A stretch of DNA of 64,000 bases from Atopsyche davidsoni. Lineage: Eukaryota; Arthropoda; Insecta; Trichoptera; Hydrobiosidae. The position numbers were made by a program, and so were the translations under genes. The DNA lies in the NCBI GenBank assembly GCA_022113835.1, contig JAILWY010000002.1, positions 970,501-1,034,500 on the forward strand, read 5' to 3'. The notes under the pieces are model-generated. The model made no database searches, was not told the origin of the DNA, and saw nothing but the letters and a program-made list of their open reading frames with translations. Of the stretch, positions 56,919 through 64,000 are shown piece by piece. Position 1 is the first letter of the stretch. Every line of letters starts with the position of its first letter.

Positions 56919-57158
56919 ATTGATAATGATTAAGTAAATTTTTTCAAATATTTAAAATTGATTAAAGAAACTCTCAGATAAATATCGTTGTGATTTGTGT
57001 GAGATTTGAAGCTGTAAGCCCTATGTAAGCTTGGGGATGAGAGTATCTTTAATCAATTTTTAATATTTTAAAAAATGTACTTAATCATTATCAATCAATA
57101 AAACCTGTTTAGGCAAAATCGTACTTCCTGTGAGACGGTCTTCACAAAAATCAATAAT
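56919..57158. mobile_element. S1 SINE-foldback hybrid, copy d, with 9-bp target duplication
   Basis: Starts ATTGATAATGATTAAG and runs inverted through the S1 body into the 3' half of the tRNA-like head (about 56997). It then switches to the forward CTATGTAAGCTTGGGGATG, body and tail CGTACTTCCTGTGAGACGG, ending TCAATAAT. TTATGTTTT at 56910-56918 repeats at 57159-57167. The tRNA-like segment is split by a deletion. Same inverted start as 33702 and 62409. Confidence 0.8.
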
Positions 57159-57167
57159 TTATGTTTT

Positions 57168-57740
57168 TTTATTTCTTGTAACAACTTTATTTGAGTGTAC
57201 TTTTTTGTTTTGTGCGTTTCTTTCTTCCATTTTTTTGTTAAAATCAAACCAACTTTCGACATGTGTTTTATGTATTATATTTTAAATTTTTTTTTGCATC
57301 TTGTATATTTTATATTGTTTAAAATTAACTTTTTTATGCTACAAACATACAAGTCAATTTTATAAATAAAATTACATGTATTACATTATTATTTTTAAAA
57401 TAGAAAAAATATTTATTCAAAGTAATAAACATGGTTATCCATTCCTTTTATAACAAAAATAAGAGAAGATACCATATAAAGTTTTATTCAGAGATGAGTA
57501 CTTAGTGCATAACAATTAAAAAAAGGAATAGTTCAAATTTATAATAAGTATTCAAAGTTTACGTTTATTAAAAATATATACAAAAATTATAAAAGTGGTT
57601 ACAAAAAAATATATATAATTTAATTTTATGCAATAACATTACGAAAAAAAATAATTTCAAAAGCTTTGGTGCTGTTTTTTTTTTTTTAATAAATAATGCT
57701 TAGAAGATGTAATATATATATTTATTGATAAAATTCATAG
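57168..57740. other. AT-rich sequence, nothing recognised
   Basis: No supported feature. Confidence 0.45.
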
Positions 57741-57744
57741 TTTG

Positions 57745-57870
57745 TTAGTAGAATTAATATGGCGTCGCTCTGTAGTTTTCTCACTCAGCAGGGGATGGCG
57801 TTTTGATGTTTACCTTTAACCCCTTGATTAAATGACAGAAAAGGTTTTCTATCCTTTAGCGTCAGGCCTT
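57745..57870. promoter_or_regulatory. Small GC-richer patch with a forkhead-type site
   Basis: GATGTTTACCTTTAACCCC contains a forkhead-like TGTTTAC, followed by CCTTGATTAAATG. ATATGGCGTCGC lies at the left edge. Weak regulatory candidate. Confidence 0.23.
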
Positions 57871-58760
57871 GTTGTAAAGTCGAATAAAACAAAAACTAAA
57901 TTTGTTTCAAACATGAGACTATTCTATTTCTTGTGTATCTAGTCAAAAAACATCGAATTAATTCAAAATTGCGATAAATTATTGTTGAAACACTTCATGC
58001 ACATGTTTTATCATCCCATATTAAATACAATAAAAGCCAGTTGCAGCCCCTGAATCTTATCTTCTCTTAATGCGTTATACTTGTAGCATTTGATATTCAC
58101 TGTTCTCACATAAATTTTCAGTTAAGAGCTAAGTTATTTAGAGTTTTCTGTTTTCAGCATAATTTAATTTCACTGCGAAAACAAAACAATATATAAATAA
58201 AAACTTAAAATTTATTAAAAGATTTGAATGTTTCAATTTATATACTTGGTAATTTATTTCATCAATCTTTATATTCGTATATATATAACAAGAGAAATGT
58301 CCATAATCAATGTCATTTAAAATTTTAAATGATGTATCAAATTTCAAATGCTTACAAGTATGTTAGGTCAATAAGATATTTTAAAATACTTATTAAAATA
58401 TTTTTTTCGTAAGCTATCGTTAAATGGTAATAAAAATGTAAAAACAGAAATATTCGTTGAAAGCTATAAAACTATAAAATTTATACAAACGACTGACGGG
58501 CATCAGCTGAAAAATATCAAGAGTATTGCAATAACACCTGTTCAATTTATTTTGAATACTAGTTTATTATCTTGAAACATCAACTTTGGAAAAATTAATA
58601 TAATAGATTGTAAATATATAAATTAAATTCATTATCATAACTTAAATTTTTAACCAAACTGCAATTAAACAAACGCATTGCCTTGCGATGTATTGAGTCT
58701 ATAACTGTAACAAACATTCAAGATATACTCGTACATTTATCTTTTTATCATTAATACATT
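57871..58760. other. AT-rich sequence, nothing recognised
   Basis: Small low-complexity frame only (58138-58347 minus). Confidence 0.45.
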
Positions 58761-58762
58761 CA

Positions 58763-58825
58763 TGTTTTTTTTTTGTTCTAGGTAAGGAAATTTAACTAAC
58801 GAACACATAAAAAAAATAGGTAAGT
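58763..58825 (+). promoter_or_regulatory. Candidate recursive splice site RP2 with 38-base recursive exon
   Basis: A T tract (58764-58774) runs into GTTCTAG (AG at 58780-58781), fused to GTAAGG (58782-58787). A strong second donor TAG|GTAAGT begins at 58820, defining a 38-base exon with in-frame stops. The layout repeats RP1 at 29.30 kb (40-base exon). It could instead be an ordinary 38-base microexon. Either way it suggests plus-strand splicing. Confidence 0.45.
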
Positions 58826-58914
58826 TTACACAAAAATATAATATTGAGTATGTTTGTGTATAATCATCTCCAACAACAAAAACAATAGTTAAAACATTAT
58901 AACATTTAACTTTA

Positions 58915-59218
58915 AATTCCATGCACTTCCACCCCGCTCTTTTCTGCGAATCAACTGGCTCCTTTAGGGCATCCCTTAGCACTTCGGGTCCAAATAATTG
59001 GTTCAGCACTCGAAACCGAAGCAAAACAAGACAACTGATCATCCCAAGTTGGATTGATAAGTTTGCGAGTCACGAATTTACGAATTCGTCCGGAGATCTT
59101 GTCTCAGTCCGGGACTCTTGGCGCGGCTTGAGAATTCCTTGTCTAAAGATAATTAAAGCGCAGGGGTGTCCTAAGCCCCAACTAGGGTTTTATGCACCCT
59201 TTAATAGTAGGGGAAATT
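58915..59218. other. GC-richer patch with a 99-codon plus frame
   Basis: The plus-strand frame 58921-59220 is Ser/Arg-rich with no family I recognise, and an opposing 101-codon minus frame (58737-59042) overlaps it. The patch also holds GATTGATAAG (GATA-type) and TAAAGATAATTAAAGC. Exon, regulatory DNA or old repeat are all possible. Confidence 0.25.
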
Positions 59219-59249
59219 AGAGAACATCTGTCTTATGCAGGACGTTTGC

Positions 59250-59485
59250 TAATGCAGCCTTGCTGAAACGCCTGAGTTAAAAACAAATGTTGTTTTATTA
59301 TTAAACATAAAAGCAGTAGAACTATTAAATTAAAAATTAAGCTCAGCCAAAGCTTACTCGTGAGCGCACTCTTGAAATTTAAAACCAATAAGAAAACATC
59401 CGCTTTATACAGAGGCATTGGCCCATACAGGCTTGCTGAAAACGAAGGCTGTATTATTACTCAACGCAAAATTATTAAATTTTAG
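59250..59485. repeat. Possible old direct duplication
   Basis: GCAGCCTTGCTGAAACG with a following TATTATTAAAC and ACTATTAAATT (59251-59330) resembles ACAGGCTTGCTGAAAACG with TATTATTACTC and ATTATTAAATT (59426-59480). Two diverged copies of a segment are suggested, but the match is weak. Confidence 0.25.
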
Positions 59486-59670
59486 TATATAAAAAGAACG
59501 CGTACTTAATATTTTATACCATCACAGTGACCTTTGAATAATTAACAACACGTCTCTGAATAAGTTGCACATCACAAATAAAAAAGAAGGTAGACAAGCC
59601 TATGTCAGTATTCAGAGTTAATTATGACTTGCTTGATAATCTCGCTTGGTGAAATTTAATACACATAAAT

Positions 59671-59757
59671 TCAATATTTTTGACAGAGAGTCTTTGGTGG
59701 AAATACTTGAGTGATTTTTCCTCATATATGTTGAAAAATCGCTCAAGTATTTTACTT
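59671..59757. mobile_element. Foldback family F, copy 7 (minimal hairpin)
   Basis: TCAATATTTTTGACAGAGAG with CTTTGGTGGAAATACTTGAG gives the outer left end. AATACTTGAGTGATTTTTC is then followed, after a 12-base loop, by its near-perfect inverse. It is the shortest derivative of the family here. Confidence 0.7.
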
Positions 59758-61220
59758 ATTATTTAAAATGTTAACACATAAACGATAGCACAACAAAATC
59801 TGCAACGATGCGCTACATTAAATCTGTAGGCGTTTTCATAAAATTACTGACAAAAGCGACATGTCAAAATATTATTAGTGCATGTTTTCTTTGATTCGGA
59901 TCTTATCTGACCGTTTGGAACCACTTTCTTATATTAATATTAATGTGCCATCTTACTCTTCAAAAATACTATGGTTATCCCTCTTAAAGGTGTCAGAACA
60001 CTTATGCCCAAAATAACCTTTGAGTAATATTATTTTGTAGCCGAATTTTTGGTGCCAATTTTAAATCATCATGTGGCAACCCTAATTTTGCATGGGTCCA
60101 AATTAACTTGAATCAATTGGAAAATATTCGTTTATAAATATTTTCCTGCAATACAAGGGTATTACCTTTTTTTCAAGTCACAAGCTTCGTTGGTTTTGGG
60201 AAAATTTTACTTTAAATTTAAGCTCATCAGACCGAAGCTAATTCACAAAATGTGCTATCAAGTGAATTCTTAAAATAAGTACAAGTTTTCGCACTTCTAA
60301 CCTTTGTTTATTCATTTGAGAAAAATCTTCTCTTGGGTGTTTTAATTTCATTGTTTTACTTTGATACTAATGCTGTGCTTTTTTATTTAAAGAATTACTC
60401 GAAGCATTTTTAATTACAACTCTTTTGTGCTAATTTATATTAATATTTAATTGTTGTGAAAACAATCTATTTTTTACCCTTTAATTTTACATATGGATAT
60501 ACTCTCAACAAATATGCTGGATTATCACTCTTTTTAAGTTATTATCAATAAATATTTTGAGAATTATTCAAAATGTTCAAAATTTATAAAATGACCAAAA
60601 AATAAATTAAGTTTATATTTATTGTGACTAATACAATCAACCTTAAATAATAGACTTGTATTTATTTTATAAGTTTCTTAGTTTCTATTTAAAATGGTAT
60701 CTGAATAATCAATGTGACATATAATATAATGAGTCAATTTTTGTTTTTTCACTGCCCATAAACTTATGTTTTATGCTTCTATAAGTTTGCTCAGTATTGT
60801 TTATTTAGGAGACGATATCAACTATTCTATTCCCATTAATTGTAGTAAGGTTAGCAATTATAACTCAAATTATATAATATTCTCAATTATCTCTTAATTC
60901 CTAAATACCCACTTCATAAACATTGTTTTTAAAAAAACTATTCATTATTTTTATACTATGCGACCCAGCGAATTAAAATGTGCCAATTAACCACAGTATT
61001 ATACAAGCATTTAAATTTTTCAAAATATAATAAAAATTGTTTTTTTTATTTAAAAATAAACCTACTTAAGATATGTAAAAATAAGTGTTGTGCTCAGAAT
61101 TCTTCGAGTGGTAATTTTGTAGCTCAGCGTTTTCAGCGCGGTATTTTTTCAGTTTTTTTTCCAAAGACATCCTTAGCACCGAATACAGAGTTTTCAGTAC
61201 TCGTAATGACATAAATATAT
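59758..61220. other. AT-rich sequence, nothing recognised
   Basis: About 1.4 kb. A 78-codon plus frame (60978-61214) is not recognised. TTGTAGCTCAGCGTTTTCAG near 61120 is slightly tRNA-like but lacks a B box. Confidence 0.4.
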
Positions 61221-61224
61221 TTAC

Positions 61225-61515
61225 ATACGAGGCGCCCCGTGTGACGTCATCTTATTAAAATGAAATTCAAATCTAAATAACCAGGCGCATATTCCGTATT
61301 TAAACCAGTTCCCATTCGCACGACACACTCCGTACGGCGGGGCTTACACCTAAGCCCTGGGAATGTGACAATGTGCTGAGACCATCTGAGCTCGAATATG
61401 AGCTGTAAAAATACCAGCTGAGATCCAGTGACGTCATCGCCCCGTGAGCGCAGCTGCTGGGAATATACAGAGAGGAGTATCCGCGACAGCTTTTCCCGCA
61501 GTAGAAACTAAGTGC
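61225..61515. promoter_or_regulatory. Candidate regulatory patch with two TGACGTCA sites
   Basis: Perfect CRE-type TGACGTCA at 61242-61249 and 61429-61436, both preceded by G or AG and followed by TC. Also CTGGGAATGTGACAATG (TEAD-type GGAATGT), ATACCAGCTGAG and GCAGCTGCTGGG (CAGCTG E-boxes). CpG-rich, no recognised frame. One of the best regulatory candidates. Confidence 0.38.
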
Positions 61516-61631
61516 ACGCCGCTTCATCAGACCTCTATAGGTTTATTTTACAGGTTTTTTCAACTAGAAAATGATTTTTTTTTTTAAATTATAATTTGTT
61601 TTAATAAATTTGCTTTTGTTACTCTAGGTTG

Positions 61632-61900
61632 TAGAGGGATTTGCTCTGGAAGTACCATGTTGAGGTAAGGGTTCTCCTGCTATTGTTTCTGTAGCTTGCT
61701 GCAGAAGTAGTATCAGATCTAAACTCCACAGCTTTGTAATGAAATGATTATATTATAATGCTATTAGTCAGCAGCAATACGCAGACTTTCCCTTCCAATA
61801 TAAAAGTACGGTGTAGAAGAACCCGTGGACCCACCACACTATTTTCCTTATAGAAAACCATGAACACTAGCTAAGCATGAGTATATGTTCAGTAAAATGG
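61632..61900 (+). repeat. Inverted duplication, left copy
   Basis: Contains GAGGGATTTGCTCTGGAAGT, GTAGCTTGCTGCAGAAGTAG, TATCAGATCTAAACTCC, CAATACGCAGACTTT, GAACCCGTGGACCCAC and TAGAAAACCATGAACACT. All recur in reverse order and orientation at 62746-63082. No frame is conserved between them, so the unit is non-coding or long dead. Possibly the arm of a large foldback element or two inverted copies of one repeat. Confidence 0.75.
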
Positions 61901-62039
61901 ATCCTCTCAAAGCTTTTTGAAAGGATCAAACAAGATAAATTTTAATATTCCTATTTTTAAAATTAATCGAAAAATAAAAATATATTTAACCAATTTATAT
62001 CAGTGCACTTCAATAACTGCCACAATTACTGACAAAAAC

Positions 62040-62200
62040 TTAATTTCATCCCCGCACGAGCCCCCGGTGGAATTTAATATGGGGCGCCGCGCACTCACGC
62101 CCCCGGCGCCCCATTAGCGCGCAAGGCCCAGGCGGAGGCTGCTCGCGGAGGCTGCTCGGGGGGGCTGCTCAAGGGGGTTAATGAGATATTCATTGTTACT
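62040..62200. promoter_or_regulatory. GC-rich patch with hairpin and 13-bp tandem repeat
   Basis: GGGGCGCCG (62081-62089) and CGGCGCCCC (62104-62112) form a perfect 9-bp stem. A 13-base unit GCGGAGGCTGCTC is repeated at 62132 and 62145, with a variant at 62158. CCCATTAGCGCG and GGTTAATGAGATATTCATTG flank these. It lies between the arms of the inverted duplication. Regulatory role is inference. Confidence 0.3.
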
Positions 62201-62244
62201 GGTGTGAAGTAAAAAATACACCTCGCTTCGTATATACCAACCCG

Positions 62245-62310
62245 AGGACATGCGGTCCAGTGGCCCAGTGGCTAGCACTCCTGCACTCCTGCACCCCGGA
62301 CTGAAATAAG
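62245..62310 (+). repeat. tRNA-like SINE head relic
   Basis: GTGGCCCAGTGGCTAGCACT is a fair A box (D-arm), followed by a duplicated CACTCCTGCACTCCTGC and CCCCGGACTG. A recognisable B box is missing. Read as a SINE head fragment. Confidence 0.3.
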
Positions 62311-62408
62311 GATAAGGCTTTTTTATCAGTCCTTAATAAACTACATCAAATATATATTTGAGGGTATAAAATAATTATATATTTTATACTCTCAAATTTA
62401 TTTACTTA

Positions 62409-62594
62409 TTGATAATGATTAAGTACATTATTTCAAATATTGAAAATTGATTAAAGAAACTCTTATTGTAAAACTCTCATTTGTATGAAAATATCATCAA
62501 TATTTAAAAAAAAATGTATATTATCAATCAATAAAACCTGTATAGTACTAAAATCGTACTTCCTGTGAGACGGTCTTCACAAAAAATCAATAAT
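62409..62594. mobile_element. S1 SINE-foldback hybrid, copy e (short)
   Basis: TTGATAATGATTAAGTACAT and the inverted body AATTGATTAAAGAAACTC are followed by a reduced middle, then ATTATCAATCAATAAAACC and the tail CGTACTTCCTGTGAGACGG to TCAATAAT. The tRNA-like part is lost. TTATTTACTTA (62398-62408) and TTATTTATTTA (62595-62605) may be an 11-bp target duplication with one mismatch. The flanks are low complexity, so that is less certain than for copies c and d. Confidence 0.75.
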
Positions 62595-62599
62595 TTATT

Positions 62600-62635
62600 T
62601 ATTTATTTTATATTTTATTTTATTTTATAATACCC
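62600..62635. repeat. TTTTA/TTTA microsatellite
   Basis: A run of TTTA and TTTTA units directly after the SINE hybrid. Confidence 0.8.
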
Positions 62636-62745
62636 GGGTTAAATTTGTGACTTTGGCGATAAATATATTTTCGTACATTTTTATATAGCTTTTCAATATA
62701 TATTTTCTAATTTTTTACACTTCTTCGTTAAGTTCCTCTCCTCGA

Positions 62746-63082
62746 CCATTTCATTGAGAATATACTTATGCTGAGCCAGTGCTCATGGTTTTCTAATGGG
62801 AAAATGTTGTAGTGGGTCCCCGGGTCCTTCTACATGATGCGCCATATTTTATGTTTGTATGTGAATAATAAATAACTTTTTAAAAAATGCAATCGATTTC
62901 TATAAATGAGGTATTTAAAAGTATTTAAAAGGTAAAAGTCTGCGTATTACTGTTGCCCAATAGCATTATTATACAATCCTTTCCTTACAAAGCTCTGGCG
63001 TTTAGATCTGATACTTCTTCTGCAGCAAGCTAAAGAAACAATAGCAGAAACCCCCCCACGTACTTCCAGAGCACATCCCTCC
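62746..63082 (-). repeat. Inverted duplication, right copy
   Basis: Inverse of 61632-61900 with substitutions and about 65 extra bases around 62840-62930. Together the arms span 1.45 kb with an 845-base centre that holds GC-rich sequence and a SINE hybrid. Confidence 0.75.
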
Positions 63083-64000
63083 ACAATCATTCCAAGTCCA
63101 CTACTCCATTACTGATCTTTTACACAGGCATGGGGTACAGGATGGCAGTTATGCACAAGCAACAGAATAGGGAGATCGGGGAGGAATTTTTACACAACTA
63201 CAAAATTTATGAAAACATCACAACCGCATTCGTTTCCAAACGCTTTCGCAAATTATATAACTTCACTTCTCAATAAAATTATCTCAGCTTGCGTATCTCT
63301 CTCTCACTTGAAAACCAAATATTAAAAAAATATGTATTTAATATCAACCCGACAACATCAATCAACTAAAATAAAAATAAACAAATTTCGATACTTCAGT
63401 CCTCCACTTACGTCGCCTTTCAGGTCGATCCACATAAATCTTAGCTTTTTTGTAATTCACTTCGCGAGAAAATAACCACAACACAAAAAAAAATAAAAAT
63501 GACTCAAAAAGGCAATCTATCGTATGCATCGACGTGCTGTTCATTTTTTATATGGAGTGTTTGTATTTTTTACACTCGCATACTTTATTATCATTACTTC
63601 TGACGAGTCATGACGCCTTGATTTGTGGCTTCGATATTTTTGGCAATTTAATATTGGCGATGAAACTGCACATATTTAAAGAAAAATAAAAACAATTTCA
63701 GAAATAATATTTCACAAGTTGTAAAATGTATTTTGCATAATATTTTTTATTTCTTATATGTAAATTTTGCATTTTTTTAGATAATTTACAAAACATGTTT
63801 GTTATTTGATATTACAACTACTATTCAAATTTGCACTTCAAAATAACGACCATTTCACAGGACTTTTATAATTCTATATGCAATACCTGATTTTAGGTAT
63901 TCTAGTGATTTTTGTATTTGCTTGCCAACCAAGAATTTCTCCATTTTAATTTATGTGAAAAATATAATTTTTAAATCTAGTACTATTTTTAAAAAAAATA
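63083..64000. other. AT-rich sequence, nothing recognised
   Basis: No supported feature. The 60-codon minus frame (63362-63544) is not recognised. Confidence 0.42.

Noticed and set aside
58921..59220. 99-codon plus frame as an exon
   Set aside because: An opposing frame of similar length overlaps, no family is seen, and no acceptor/donor pair frames it convincingly.

Overview
This window looks like AT-rich nuclear DNA of an arthropod, most likely an insect. The base composition is strongly AT-rich by eye. No long open reading frame looks like a real gene. The mobile-element remains are of kinds common in insects: a mariner related to the mauritiana group, a Helitron with a decayed coding relic, tRNA-derived SINE-like repeats, tails of a non-LTR retrotransposon, a TTAA-flanked non-autonomous element, and foldback elements. 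I cannot name the species. I found no complete protein-coding gene, no rRNA and no functional tRNA gene.

The best reading is a very long intron or a gene desert. Two sites on the + strand, near 29.30 kb and 58.78 kb, have a long T tract and an acceptor fused directly to a strong donor, with another donor about 40 bases downstream. That is the expected form of recursive splice sites and would fit a + strand gene whose intron spans the window. The AT-rich background is broken every 1-3 kb by 150-400-base patches richer in GC and CpG. Several carry clustered transcription-factor-like motifs (homeodomain, E-box, GATA, HMG-box, five perfect TGACGTCA sites), so they are candidate cis-regulatory modules. 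None could be tested for conservation here. One patch (41.45-41.78 kb) looks more like a promoter, with a 43-codon ORF whose start lies between two inverted ATGGCG motifs.

Layout. 0-5 kb: SINE relics and GC patches. 4.50-5.51 kb: a mariner with both terminal repeats, an internal deletion and a decayed transposase. 7.9-8.25 kb: a retrotransposon tail on the minus strand. 8.68-9.46 kb: a MITE with 50-bp terminal repeats into which a TTAA element has inserted. 9.8-10.04 kb: the best-preserved tRNA-like SINE head. 12.15-12.56 kb: a decayed 150-bp triplication. 23.9-24.35 and 28.2-28.46 kb: two inverted copies of a repeat carrying 62-bp tandem arrays. 26.26 kb: a second retrotransposon tail. 27.1-27.7 kb: a foldback element and a short TTAA element. 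33.4-34.1 kb: a foldback element split by a SINE-foldback hybrid with a 13-bp target duplication. 40.9-41.34 kb: the fullest foldback copy. 44.23-44.81 kb: a Helitron with both canonical ends. 48.6-49.25 kb: a long TA tract, a foldback copy and a hairpin MITE. 53.6-54.2 kb: the long TTAA element. 56.9 and 62.4 kb: two more SINE-foldback hybrids, the latter inside a 1.45-kb inverted duplication (61.63-63.08 kb).

The mobile elements record layered insertions: element inside MITE at 8.7 kb, and SINE hybrid inside foldback at 33.7 kb. The most unusual material is the SINE-foldback hybrid family, the inverted 62-bp-array repeat and the recursive splice candidates.
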